DNA of 64,000 bases from Beta vulgaris subsp. vulgaris (GCF_026745355.1 NC_079206.1:16817082-16881081); one strand, 5' to 3'. Shown: positions 45,541 to 56,833, numbered from the stretch's first letter. Numbers and translations are program-made. The notes: generated from the letters alone by a model not told the origin.

Positions 45541-46660
45541 ACTTAGTGACTTATGGCTAAGTGAAGGGAGTTTGCAGAGACCTGGTCGGGCAATGGGTGA
45601 GGTAGCCCCATGTGACCGACCAGGTTCTGGATTGACGGGCGATGCTCGGACAGGGGCCAACAAGCCCTGGAGAGGCCGACCAGGTGCCCCCTAGCACTTA
45701 GTGACTTATGGCTAAGTGAAGGGAGTTTGTAGAGACCTGGTCGGGCAATGGGTGAGGTAGCCCCATGTGACCGACCGGGTTCTGGATTGACGGGCGCTGC
45801 TCGGACAGGGGCCAACAAGCCCTGGAGAGGCCGACCAGGTGCCCCCTAGCACTTAGTGAATTTTGGCTAAGTGAAGGGAACAAGCAGAGACCTGGTCGGA
45901 CAAAGGGTGATAGAGCCCCAAATTGACCGACCAGGTTCCAGATGGACGGGTGTTGCTCGGGCAGGAGCTAACATGCCCTGGAGATACCGACCAGGTGCTT
46001 CCTAGCACTTAGTGAATTTTGGCTAAGTGAAGGGAACAGGCGGAGACCTGGTCGGACAAAGGGTGATGGAACCTCAAATTAACCGACCAGGTTCCAGATG
46101 GACGGGTGTTGCTCGGACAGGAGCTAACATGCCCTGGAGATACCGACCAGGTGCTTCCTAGCACTTAGTGAATTTTGGCTAAGTGAAGGGAACAGGCGGA
46201 GACCTGGTCGGACAAAGGGTGATGGAGCCCCAAATTGACCGACCAGGTTCCAGATGGACGGGTGCTGCTCGGACAGGGGCTAACATGCCCTGGAGAGACC
46301 GATCAGGTGCTCCCTAGCACTTAGTGAATTTTGGCTAAGTGAAGGGAACAAGTAGAGACCTGGTCGGGCAAAGGGTGATGGAGCCCCAAATTGACCGACC
46401 AGGTTCTAGATGGACGGATGCTGCTCGGACAGGGGCTAACATGCCCTGGAGAGACCGACCAGATGCTCCCTAGCACTTAGTGAATTTTGGCTAAGTGAAG
46501 GAAACAAGCAGAGACCTGGTCGGGCAAAGGGTGATGGAGCCCCAAAATTGACCGACCAGGTTCCAGATGGACGAGTGCTGCTCGGACAGGAGCTAACATG
46601 TCCTGGAGAGACCGACCGGATTTCTCCCAGCACTTAGTGAGTTTGGCTAAGTGAAGTAAA
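45541..46660. repeat. 156-bp tandem array inside the LTR element
   Basis: The landmark acttagtga occurs at 45541, 45696, 45851, 46007, 46163, 46319, 46475 and 46632, giving a steady period of 155-157 bp over about seven full units. Each unit contains ccgaccaggt and ctgctcggacagg words, also present in the 60-bp array, so the larger unit may have arisen from the smaller. Confidence 0.93.
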
Positions 46661-46892
46661 TTTGGAGATTGCCATCTTGTCCGACCGACGCTTTGAGGAA
46701 ACTGATATTATATGACCGAGTGGGTGACCTTGAGCTGGAAGTCAGTGATGGCCACAAGGCATTTTTCAGCTGGGTGGTTGAGCTTTCCAAAAAATTCGAC
46801 GGTTCATCTTCCATGGGCCGCCTTTTTGGAAGGGAAATGGTGCCATCTGGAAGCATTTGATAGGCCCATGAAAGGGCGCGTCCCGAGGCAGG

Positions 46893-46904
46893 TCTATATA
46901 AAGG
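46893..46904 (+). promoter_or_regulatory. Opposite-strand TATA box and leader inside the element
   Basis: tctatataaagg at 46893 is a strong plant TATA box pointing against gag. About 30-70 bases downstream come the CT-rich leader words tttctctttctctctct (about 46948-46964), then a possible splice donor AAAG/GTACCT near 47034 and a possible acceptor ttctgttcag/g near 47220. No protein follows, because protease sequence on the other strand starts there. Confidence 0.5.
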
Positions 46905-47225
46905 TACGGAAAGGAGAGAGAAATCATTTGTGCATCCTTTACAAATTTTTCTCTTTCTCTCTCTAAAAGCTCTCCCTTCTCTTTAACTTCTCAGCAGATC
47001 TTCCGATTTTCATCGTGGTGTGCTCTTGGAAAAGGTACCTTCTCTTTTTCTCTTCTTCGAGTCCTCTTGGACGTCGATTCCGGTTCTGCTTTTTAAGCTA
47101 TTAACATAGCATTCTCGTCCGGCCTGCTGATCCCCTTGAATTTTTCCGACCTTCCCCTCATTTGTTTCGAACTGCATGAGAAGTTGGTATGTGGAGATTG
47201 CGGCTTTTGTTCTGTTCAGGGTGGG

Positions 47226-49312
47226 TCATCCCATAATTATGTTGTATGGTAGAGGGATGTCGACCACTAGAAAGTCGATCGGTAGGCTTCTGCCCTTGCC
47301 TTTCTCGCCCATCCGAGTGGGGAGCTTTATTGATCCGACAGGCTGTACCGAGTTACCCCCGAAGCCTATGAGTGGCTGGTCGAGTGGTGTGACATCCTTC
47401 TCACTATACTTTAGCTTCTTCAAGCATTCTAAAGTGATGATATCAGCGGATGACCCGCTATCAACCAGGACACGCCGTACCCGTGAATTGGCTACTTTGA
47501 GCTCGATGACCAGGGGGTCATCATGGGGTACACTGACTGGCCGACTGGATTCCCCAAATGTCATTATGGGACAGTCCGACCGGCCTGGCTTGACTTCTAG
47601 CACTTGGTGCTTGAGATTTTGGAGGTGGGCTTTCCTAGCTCGACCGGTTAGGCCTCCTGAGGCAAAGCCCCCTGCGATGACTCCAATGAATCCTTCCGTG
47701 TCCCCACTATTGGACTGACCGACCTTCTGCTTTCCCTTCTCTTCGCTTGTGTGCTTGAGGTAGCGGTTCAGCTTCCCCTAGTCAGCCAGGTTATTCAGTC
47801 CTTTCTTCAGCTCTCTACAATCTTTTGTGGTATGACCACATTCTCGGTGGTACTCACACCACTGATTTTTGTCTCTCCTGTAGGCTGAGGTCCGGATGGG
47901 TGGGGGATTGGGTAGCATGGATTTATGTTTGATGTCCAGGTAAATTTCTCTCCGATTCTTGTTGAAACGAGGATCATTTCCATGATCAGTGAATCTGTCT
48001 GACCTACCGCCCGTTTTCTGCTGTTTGGGCTGATCTCTGCTGCTTCCTTCTTCCTTTCTCTTCTTACTTCCCTCTTCCGAGTGACGACATATGTCTACCG
48101 CCTGGATAAATCTCTGAGCTTTCGCCATGGCCTCGGAAAAAGTTTTGACTTCACTTTCCGCCAATGTCCATCTGAGCCGGCCAGGCTGCAATCCGGACAT
48201 GAGAGCTGCGAATGCAACAGCATCCTGCAGGTCGGACACTTTTAAGGATTCCTCATTGAACCTTTTTATGTAATCAGCTAGACTTTTCTCTTCTCTTGTT
48301 TGACCCCCATGAGATGTAAACTCGTCTTCTTTTGCCTCTTTCCGGCCACAAATTGATGGGTAAACATGTCCTCGAGTGCCGCGAAATCGGTGATGATTCC
48401 GGCTGGCAGCTCTTGGAACCAGTTCAGCGCGAGCCCTTTCAGAGTGGTGGGGAAGAATCGGCACCATGTGGCTTCGCAACTGGTCTGCACACTCATCTGG
48501 GCCTTGTATGTGGCCATATGATCTTCTGGGTCGGTTAGGCCCGCAAATTGCTCGATCAACGGTGTTTTGACTTTCCCTTGGGTAGGGGTGTCAATGATTT
48601 CTCGACTGAATGGGGTCATGAACTTCAAGCTTCCATTGCCTAGCTTTAGAGGTTTGGATTGCGCCGAGTCACTTTGCCCCTCTCGCTGAGCTGCCTTGCG
48701 ATCTAAGAACTGACGGGCTTCATACCCTTGACTGCGACGCTTCACGTTAAGAATGTTCCTAGCGTCCTCCGGCTTGCGACTAGGATTTCCCCTTGGTGAC
48801 CTAGAGGCATGAGTCTTTTCTCTCCGGAGGGCAGCCTCCCGCTGGGCCGACCTCTCCCCAGGTGGAGGGCGCTCATCTTGCCGAGAGGGTGCCCTGTAAG
48901 ACCGACCAGGTTCTCGACCTACTGACCTTTGCCGGTTAGGCTGGCCCTGATTGCGTTCTTCCCTGTAGGATTGTCTTGGGACATTACTGTCGCGTTGCTG
49001 GAGGTTGAGTTGATTCTGACCTTGTCCCTGTTGAAGGGTGGTCAGCATCTGCATGATGCTTTGTTGTAGGGTCTGTTGCAGCTGGGCTGCTATGAGTGCT
49101 ATATCAGTTGTGAGTAGGGGTTGGGGGTCAACATGTTGTATTTCCCGAGAGGGGGATGGTTGCTGCTCCTGGGAGAGTTCTAAGTTAGGGTCCAATGTAT
49201 GAACTGAGGGGGATCGGGTTTGTGCAGACCTCCTCTGTTGGGGTGAAGGCTCCCTCTCGGTTCGTTGGGGTTGGGCAGATTGTTTGTTACGGGCGTACTT
49301 GGATGGTGCCAT
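47226..49312 (-). pseudogene. gag-protease polyprotein with one frameshift and one stop
   Basis: It starts with ATG at 49312 (MAPSKYARNKQSAQPQRTER), about 100 bases inside the 5' LTR. A Gln/Arg-rich leader of about 230 residues is followed by the gag core (TPLIEQFAGLTDPEDHMATY, ALNWFQELP, FAALEDMFTHQFVAGKRQKK). Near 48290 the frame shifts, and SLADYIKRFNEESL and a knuckle CEYHRECGHTTKDC follow. A TAG at 47778-47780, likely from CAG, interrupts before the protease, which has VLVDSGSSADII and ends LPYNIIMG before a TGA at about 47223. Sequence similarity stops just after, so integrase and reverse transcriptase are gone. Confidence 0.85.
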
Positions 49313-49393
49313 AGCTGATTAGCACTAGAGTCAAATTCTGCAGAGTAGCAAGTAAAATTTTCTGAGTGGTGGCGAAGTAACTTTTTGTACTAT

Positions 49394-49413
49394 CCCCACA
49401 GATGGCGCCAAAC
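49394..49413 (-). other. Primer binding site candidate
   Basis: On the minus strand the bases next to the 5' LTR read TTTGGCGCCATCTGTGGGG, a form common beside gypsy-type LTRs. The tRNA was not assigned. Confidence 0.6.
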
Positions 49414-49863
49414 TGTTTCTGTCTAGAAATTAAGATTAATGGTCTGTGCTGAGCAAGTCCTTAAGTCTGAGCAGGGCTGGTTATCAGTTCACCGGAAACC
49501 TGCAAAACACAGAAAAACTACCCCGGGGGTTGTTCCGGGATCACCCTCCGACGCTCAAGTCAGTTGATGATTGAGGTAGAGAGAGAGTCTAGAGTGAGAA
49601 ACTCAAGTTAGTTAGGTGAGAATTCAATACCTTTGCATTGATGGGACAAGAGGTATTTATAGTGGTGAGAATTCCTAGAAAGTGGTGTGCTGGACAAGAC
49701 AGCTCACTTAGGGATTGATGATACATTTTCAAGGGTGATTCCTGTGGGACCCATGGATCCCCAAATATTGGCCGGCCAGGCTGTAGTTTGGTGGGACCCA
49801 CGGAGCTGAGGTGGCGGTGACACATGGCGTGAGACTCTTGGAGGGATTTACTGGGCCCAAACA
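49414..49863 (-). repeat. 5' LTR of the gag-protease element
   Basis: 450 bp. Minus-strand TATA box ctataaatacct lies at 49651-49662. AAAGG follows at 49864-49868. Confidence 0.93.
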
Positions 49864-49868
49864 AAAGG

Positions 49869-50280
49869 TATGAATAAAAGATCATGTTTTTCACTCTTTT
49901 TGTATTGAAGAACTTGAATTCATCATTTTATATATGGGTTAAGTTGTTTGTTTACATTCTCTGTGATTCAATCTTTAAGTTATTAGTGCAAGCTTTCAAA
50001 TCAGTTTTTTGTTTCCAAGGAATTCAATCCGTTTTATGAAGAAAATCTTGTTTATAAAAAAATTAAAAATTGATTTTTTTTTTTTAAGGCTTTGGCAAAT
50101 TCAGTTGAAACTAAATTAGTGATAGTACATAAAGGACTCCATGATTCCCAATTCAGTATGTGAGAAGATTAATTGGTTGGTTATCATTATCAAGCAATCA
50201 GAGTTAGGTTATCAGATTGAGGTTGCATAACTATTTTCAAGTTGTTAACAAACTATGGTTGATATTACTATATTAGATAA
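49869..50280. other. AT-rich intergenic DNA, no gene seen
   Basis: No supported coding region or repeat was found; it is the right flank of the LTR element's target. Confidence 0.5.
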
Positions 50281-50645
50281 CTAGTTTTTTGACCCGTGCA
50301 AAATGCACGGGAAGTATTGTGTTTTATAAACTTAAACACTTATGTGTATTTTGGTTTAGAAGTATTTTGTCCTCATGAAGATGTAATTCTCGATTTAAAG
50401 TTTAATCTTTACAATAGTGTATGGTGAATCGACCTATTATTACTATTGAACATTTAGAAACAATAAATTTGCATGAAAGAACATTGTTCTTGTAAGTTTA
50501 ATTGTAAGTTATGGATCTTATGCATTCATAACATTGCAATTAGTCCAGTCTATATATGACTAACTTGACTTGTCATACCACATATGAGGACGTAATTGAT
50601 TATGCTAAAAAGTTGCTTTTATTAATTTTTTTATATATTAAAATA
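50281..50645 (-). mobile_element. Helitron, 3' end clear, 5' end approximate
   Basis: Read on the minus strand, the sequence ends cccgtgcattttgcacggg (hairpin) and CTAG at 50284-50281, with A outside at 50280. This is a strong Helitron terminus. The other end is probably near 50645 but was not resolved. Confidence 0.7.
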
Positions 50646-51122
50646 GTGTCATTAAATTTATTTGGCAATTAGAAAATACCAATATCAATGTTCCGTGCAA
50701 CTGAGATTAGTACTCTAGTACTAAGAATAACACGACTTTTGGAATTGTGCTTCGCACTCATCTAGCAGAAGCTTACCAAGTCACATTGAGCATTCGAGAT
50801 GTCCGTAATAGAATATTTTGTGATACTAATATTTAGTGTATGAATATAGACACATTTTTTTTTACAGAAAATATATTATAATCTTTTTTTTTTATAAGGA
50901 AATATATTATAATCTATATACTACATGTTGTTGCAATATATCTATATATATTAAGCATTTGCTTAGAACTTACTTCTTCTAGTAGATTTTTCTTACATTA
51001 TTAATCTCCTCTTCTGCATATAACATTATGCATATGTTATTATATTAAACATTATACAACATAGTTATATTAAGCATACATTATACAACGTAGTCATACA
51101 ACGTTATTAATCTATATATTAC
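50646..51122. other. AT-rich intergenic DNA, no gene seen
   Basis: It contains gtgcttcgcac near 50740 (a hairpin that could be another Helitron end) and repeated tatgttattat words near 51020-51060. Nothing else was supported. Confidence 0.4.
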
Positions 51123-51326
51123 GGGCCTGTTCTCCCCAACTTATTTTAAGTTCAGTTCAATTCAATTCAATTCAATTCAGTTCAATTCAGGCCAGTTCAA
51201 TTTAGATCAGATCAATTCAGTTTAGTTTAGTTCAATTCAGCTCTGGACAATACTTTTACTCTCACATATCACTATTCATTTCAGTTCAGTTCAGTTCAGC
51301 TGTTTTATGCCGAAGAGAACATGCTC
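51123..51326. mobile_element. Tourist-like MITE M1
   Basis: Ends GGGCCTGTTCTCCCC (51123) and the inverse GAGAACATGCTC (51326), with TAC on both flanks. The interior is made of ttcagttcaat-type pentamer repeats. It is the same family as 52789-52962 and 55925-56173, where the flank is TAA. Confidence 0.75.
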
Positions 51327-52788
51327 TACATTATGCATATGTTATTAGATTAAACAGTATACAACAGAGTTATATTAAGCATATGTTGAGCGTTTCTTGA
51401 GCTTTGACCACATAAAAATTTAGTTAACTCGTATTTATTGATCGTGGTTGTTCTAATAATAACATCACATAAAAAATGTTTCTTCAAAGTTTAAGTGAAA
51501 GAAACTATAATATACCCATGTTTTCTTTCTTTAATAAAATGAATATAATTCAAAATCAGAAAAGACTTAGATGATTGCATTACCACTTGAGATACAATTG
51601 AGTGGGCTTTGAGAGGAGTTAAGATGATACATGTAACCATGCTTAGAGTAGTTTGAAATCTGACCACATACCTTTTTGATTCATTGATGTTTGATCCTAT
51701 TTGTCCTGATAACATCGACATGAAAAATGTTTCATGCATGAAACTTATGAAAGTTTGTAAATGATAAAAATCATTGCAATTGCATAAAATATTTTTACTA
51801 ATCATTAGATATATCGCTCAAAGGACTTTGCCAACTCGAGAAGATATTTGTACCTAATGATGAAAATGTAGACAACTGATCATAATTGTCTGTAGGTCAA
51901 GTACAAATAAATTAAAGTTAGGTGGGCTATTATATATATGTCTATTATATAAGAGAAGGGGTAAGTTATGGTGTCCCCCTTATTATATAAGTTGCTACAA
52001 TTTACTCTCAAAATATATATAGTAGAGAGATATAAAATATATGACAACAAATAAATCACACTATTATTTTCACAATTTATAAGATATATAATGACAAATA
52101 TTATAATAATAGTTCGAATCCCCTTTTATCGCCCCCTTTTTTTTTTATCTATCGCTTTCTAGCTTTCCTTTTTTCTATGTCTTTCTAGATTTTTTCCTTC
52201 CTCTACGTCTTCAAAATGAAATTGCTTCAATCAGAATAATTATTCGAATCTCCTTTACCCCTTTTTTGTTTCTCTATCTCTTCTATAGTCGATAGTGAAA
52301 CTAAATAAAATATATCATCTAAAAAGAAACAATCATTTTTTGAAAAATGTAGCATAAAAAAGGGAGTAGATTAGAAAGCTATTTCATGCTCCTAAACTTT
52401 TCTTGAATTTAGTTGATTTACTCTATTATAAAGTATTTGTGTATGACGTCTCAGCTAAAACTTACATGGTCCTCCAAATTCATTGCACTACCATAGAAGA
52501 ATCGTACTTTATATTACCTCAGTTTTTTCAATAGTCACGCTTTTCTTTTTTTCGTTTTTTTTAATTGTTACTTTTTCAATATTTCGTTATATGATAATAT
52601 ATCACACCAACTTTTTAATCAACCCAAAACCTTCCCTCCTACCCTATTTATCTCTCTGCTTCAGTATTTTAACGCTTCCTTTACATTTTAAAAAATATAT
52701 TTTAAGCAAAAATATTAATAAATTATTGTAACACACATTATATGCTAATTTTGAAAATAATTTTCTTTGGCATTTGGCAATAAACTAA
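51327..52788. other. AT-rich intergenic DNA, no gene seen
   Basis: A Helitron-like 5' start (tctattatataagagaagg) at 51941 has no matching 3' end that could be found. CT-rich words near 52130-52290 resemble those at 53140-53340. No gene is seen. Confidence 0.45.
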
Positions 52789-52962
52789 GGGCCTGTTCTC
52801 TTCACCTTATTTTCAGTTTAGTTCGATTCAGTTCAATTCAACTTTGGACAATACTTTTACTCTCACATATCACTATTCATTTCAGTTCAGCTCAATTCAG
52901 TTTAGTTCAATTCAGTTTAGTTCAGTTCAGTTCAACTGTTTTAAGCCAAAAAGAACATGCCC
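52789..52962. mobile_element. Tourist-like MITE M2
   Basis: GGGCCTGTTCTCTTC (52789) and the inverse AAGAACATGCCC (52962) are flanked by TAA (52786-52788, 52963-52965). The interior is ttcagttcagt-rich and contains tcacatatcactattcattt, shared with M1 and M3. Confidence 0.88.
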
Positions 52963-53176
52963 TAAGTTGTTGACTCCAACACATTAAGCAAAAACGATTT
53001 GCATGTTGCACAAACTTTTTTTTTTTTTTTTTTTTTTTTCTCTATTTTCTATTGACAACTATACTCACCGCTATACCAAATGAATTTTATTTGTAAGATT
53101 TTGACTTCAAGTTTTGTTTTCATTAGAAAATACATTCCCCTATTTCACCCCTTTTCTATTTCTCTATCTGTCTAGC

Positions 53177-53410
53177 TTTTCCTTCTCTATAACTTTCTAG
53201 AGTCTTCTTCTTATACCTTTCTCAAATGAAGGTACCCAAATCAGATAATTACAAACCAAAACATTGACAAAATTGCTATGGGAATTATTTCTGTTTTTCC
53301 TTCTCTATAACTTTCTAGAGTCTCCTTCTATACCTTTCTCAAATGAAGGTACCCAAATCAGATAATTACAAACCAAAACATTGACAAAATTGCTATGGGA
53401 ATTATTTCTT
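53177..53410. repeat. 118-bp tandem duplication
   Basis: The block starting ttttccttctctataac at 53177 and 53295 is repeated almost exactly, ending both times in gctatgggaattatttct. The units differ by a one-base length change and one or two substitutions. It is probably a recent replication or unequal-crossover event. Confidence 0.92.
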
Positions 53411-54014
53411 CTTGCCGACATGAAAGAAAATTGGCAAAATCTCATGAAATTTTTCATCACTCGTCAGTGCCTTATACTGGTTTTTTTCCATACTCAAATA
53501 TAGTTTGTCCCTCAAACAATACTTAGGCGGGAGGTTTTAATAATTTTGAAATAAGAGCATGGGAGCAATAATTTTGATTTTCTGCATATAATGGAGAGTT
53601 AAAACTGATATACCTATTGATTTGATTACCTTAGATTATCGGGTAACTATATCAGATTGACAGATTTAGGGGGATTCGATTTTTTATTTTAGGAATTGTT
53701 TTTATTATGACTGTGTATTTGACTCCTAATTTCTGACCTTCATTCAGATTATGCTTGATTGAACTTCCTTATTTATCTTCAACTCTTACCAAAGCTGTTG
53801 GTCTAATTTAATTAGTAAACGCGGATCTTCTATGATTGTAATAGTAAGCCACACATGAGTATAGTTTACCAAAGGCATGACATATCATCAATATTAAAAT
53901 ATGAAGTTTATACAAAGGCTTGACACCTCAGCATTTTTAATATAGTCATGACACCTAAGCAAATCCTTATTGCTTTATATAGATGGATAAATTGAGGTTG
54001 ATTTTAAAATTCAA
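53411..54014. other. AT-rich intergenic DNA, no gene seen
   Basis: No coding, RNA or repeat feature was supported. Confidence 0.5.
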
Positions 54015-54429
54015 CTACTATTTTGGTCCGGGTGATGCCCAGTTCAGTTGTAATTGTCAAATATATTATTATTCATAAGTTTCATGATTAATTTTATTAG
54101 TTATTCAAAATTTTCTATTTTGTGCAAAATTGGATAATGGAAGTTATGGTATGATAAGCTTTTTTTTTTTAAAAAAACTTCTAAAGAAGTAAGAGATAAA
54201 AATGACAATTTTAACGGAATTATAAGACATTATTATGTTTTATTTTGAAACATTAAATATTGAAATTGTAGTGGATTAGTTATTAAACTTTTTCATTTTA
54301 TTTCAAAGTTTCATGGGTTCGATTCCTAATAGCTACTCGTTGTTAATACTTTTAATGAAATTATAAACATGTGGCACATATTTTAGAAAGTGCTATGTAG
54401 CACCGTTACTTTGAATATATTTGTATAGA
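54015..54429 (-). mobile_element. Helitron family copy B
   Basis: Minus strand start TCTATACAAATATATTC at 54429, with T at 54430 outside. The 3' side near 54015 keeps part of the hairpin (ggtccgggtgatgccc) but CTAG is altered. It shares its body with 33377-33890 and 59425-59936. It has the best internal B box of the three (gggttcgattcc, 54315-54326). Confidence 0.78.
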
Positions 54430-54786
54430 TTAATCACAATGAACGGTTATGTTATTGTTAGAAGAAAGTGGTATTCAGTTTAATATTGGGAGGATTTCTA
54501 TTACTGAAGTAAGTTAGTATCATTAGTCAAGTTTTGACAAGAATAGCTATTTAATTATTGTTGGTCTGGTGAGGTGTCGTTTATTGAATTCAAGTACTGT
54601 TGGAGCAATGAGGTTATGCATTCTTGGAGAAGGATTGTAGAGTTGCAAGCAATACTTCAAAATGGGTAATAAAGGTATACATTGTCCCTCTATCTTATAA
54701 CTACCCTTGTCCGTGTAATGACAATTTGTATCAATTTCATGATTTTATTAAAAGAAATTAGAGTTCTGGCTTGAACTTATTATGAA

Positions 54787-55030
54787 TTAGAATTTTTTGC
54801 ACGCGATGCGTGCTTGAATTTTTTTCGAACATAAACTCAATTTTCTTCGGCATAAGAGTCAAAATTTGAACATTAGACATACGAAGTATAATTGTTTTTA
54901 GTTGCAAAATTTGATTGGTTTAGTTTCTGTCACTTAAGTGTCGCACCATTCTTTTTGTTTTTTTTTTTTTACTTTTCAAAGTTAAATTCTATGAATAAAA
55001 TAGAAATTTTTTTGAATTTATTTATTGATT
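54787..55030 (-). mobile_element. Helitron 3' end, inverse copy of 1-241
   Basis: Minus strand hairpin gcacgcatcgcgtgc is followed by CTAA at 54790-54787. The next 230 bases match the start of the window in reverse. The other end lies somewhere right of 55030 and was not resolved. Confidence 0.75.
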
Positions 55031-55924
55031 TCTAATATTATAATTTTTTAGTTGATTTTTGAACTAAGTACAATACTTCATAAATTGTGAAGAAAGTAAA
55101 CACTTTGATTTCAAGTCAATTTTTTCATAGGTTGTAGTTTGTAAGTGAATTTTTAAGTTTTTGTAAAGTTTCCTCATTTTAGTGATTTGCATAACGTAAA
55201 TTATGCAATTTTATGATTTTAGTTGACTTGTGAGTGATTATTATAATTATATTTTTGATATTTTTGTTTGAAACCCCCTTTGATTTGTAAGTGAATTTGT
55301 AATTGAGATATATTTATAAGTTTTGGCTATGAAAGATAGATTTATTCGAAAATTTGAAATAAGTAAAGGTTTTATCCTCGTTTTGCTACAATATGTCGAT
55401 CTTGTTTCGTATTGAAGAATATTCTGGTTTCTAAGATCTAATAGTATAAGCTACTCAATGACCCACATAGATATTATATGAAAGTTATGGATATCCAATT
55501 ATAATTATTCAAGTAAGAATTGTCAATATAATTCCCTATGTCTTTATAAGTATAATATTGTGGGGAAATTCGTATGCCCTGCAACACGGGATAGACTTAA
55601 GTGAATGGGATGATAAGCTTATGGAACATAATTAGGTTTTCGCTAAAATTCTTCTATACATAGTTCTATATGAGTTTCATCTACAGTATGTTATTGAGTG
55701 ACCGAGTATATCATAATGGTCTCGTGTTTTCCGATTCAAGCTCATTATACAAATTCCGAAATATTTTCGCGATATAAAGCCTAGATATACTGGTTACCAA
55801 CTTTGAGGAGTATGGATTTTACTTTGGAAAAGATATGATGAGTTTAAAAGTTCTGATTCTAATCTAAGAATCTAAAATAGTGAAATATATTCTATTGAAA
55901 AATTTGGATGCTTGAGATGGTTAA
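55031..55924. other. AT-rich DNA, possibly the rest of a Helitron
   Basis: No gene is seen. It may be the body of the element ending at 54787, but no Helitron start was recognised. Confidence 0.4.
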
Positions 55925-56173
55925 GGGTCTGTTCTCCCCAGCTTATTTTCAGTTCAGTTCAGTTTAGTTCAATTCAGTTCAGTTCAATTCAGTTCAGTTC
56001 AGTTCAATACAGTTCAATTCAAATCAGTTCAGTTCAGTTCAATTCAGATCAGTTCAGTTCAGCTCTTCACAATACTTTTACTCTCACATATCACTATTCA
56101 TTTCATTTCAGTTCAGTTCAGTTCAGATTAGTTCAGATTAGTTCAGCTGTTTTATGTCAAAGAGAATAGGCCC
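55925..56173. mobile_element. Tourist-like MITE M3
   Basis: GGGTCTGTTCTCCCC (55925) and the inverse GAGAATAGGCCC (56173) are flanked by TAA on both sides. The interior is dozens of ttcag/ttcaa pentamers around the shared core tcacatatcactattcattt. It is longer than M2 because the pentamer runs are expanded. Confidence 0.88.
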
Positions 56174-56486
56174 TAAGATTATAAAAAGGTTGAGGTTGGA
56201 GATTTCAAAAGTAAACTATTATTTGGAGATGTTAAGTATTACACAAATCATGGTTTGAGGAAACTTTAGTTGTACGCAAGAAATTCTACGATAACCATTG
56301 GATCTAGCAACAAATGATCTTTTGGGATCATAAATTGAATATGAACTTGTAAAGGTATATCTCTCTGCAACTGATTTTTGAGGAAGAAAAGTTCATATTT
56401 GACAAGTTAAGTAATACCTCTTTGTATTTTTTTTATCTTTCCTACTTTGACTTTGCACGTTTGCCAATGTACTTATTCTACATTAA

Positions 56487-56833
56487 GGTTATGTTCAGTT
56501 CACCTTATTTTTGCTTATTTCAGATCTAATCAGATCAGATCAGTTAAAATAAGTTTAGATCAGATCAGTTCAGATTTTGCTTATATTTAAAAATCATTAT
56601 ATCTTTCATAACATAATAGTAAAAATTCTAATAATTGAATATTAATAAAGTACTCATTGAGACGAATCAAACAAGACCCCACATGACTATATTTTTTCTT
56701 ATATATTGAGAAAAATCTAAAAGATAAGATCTTGTAATCAGATCAGTTCAGATCAGACTAGATCAGATCAGAAAAAATAAGTTCAGATCAGATCAGTTCA
56801 GATCAGAAAATTTCAGGTGAACTAAACATAGCC
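56487..56833. mobile_element. PIF/Harbinger MITE of the 2987-3859 family
   Basis: GGTTATGTTCAGTTCACC (56487) and the inverse GGTGAACTAAACATAGCC (56833) are flanked by TAA (56484-56486, 56834-56836). Subterminal agatcagatcag repeats match the larger element. Confidence 0.88.

Larger units (their letters stand above)
44362..49863 (-). mobile_element. LTR retrotransposon with gag-protease only and tandem arrays
   Basis: The LTRs (44362-44814, 49414-49863) begin TGTTTCTGTC and end CCCAAACA, differ at about ten positions by eye, and are flanked by AAAGG (44357-44361, 49864-49868). On the minus strand the order is LTR, primer site, gag, protease, abrupt end near 47215, an unrelated segment with a plus-strand promoter, two tandem arrays and the 3' LTR. 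Gag and protease style suggest the Ty3/gypsy Tat side, but without reverse transcriptase this is unproven. Close LTR identity indicates a young insertion by a non-autonomous element. Confidence 0.92.

Noticed and set aside
45543..46633. Open frames with repeated 'RGHLVGLSRACWPLSE' text
   Set aside because: The frames are periodic only because the DNA is a 156-bp tandem array; there is no start context or homologue.
45145..46660. CRISPR-like array
   Set aside because: The units are contiguous long repeats without distinct spacers, and the genome is a plant.
47176..47718. 180-codon plus-strand frame
   Set aside because: It is opposite to the recognisable protease (DSGSSAD) and is explained as its shadow.
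51941..52440. Complete plus-strand Helitron
   Set aside because: The start-like tctattatataagag is preceded by G, not A, and no hairpin plus CTRR end was found downstream.
55912..56169. Ser/Gln/Phe-rich frame
   Set aside because: It is a translation of the TTCAG pentamer repeats in MITE M3.
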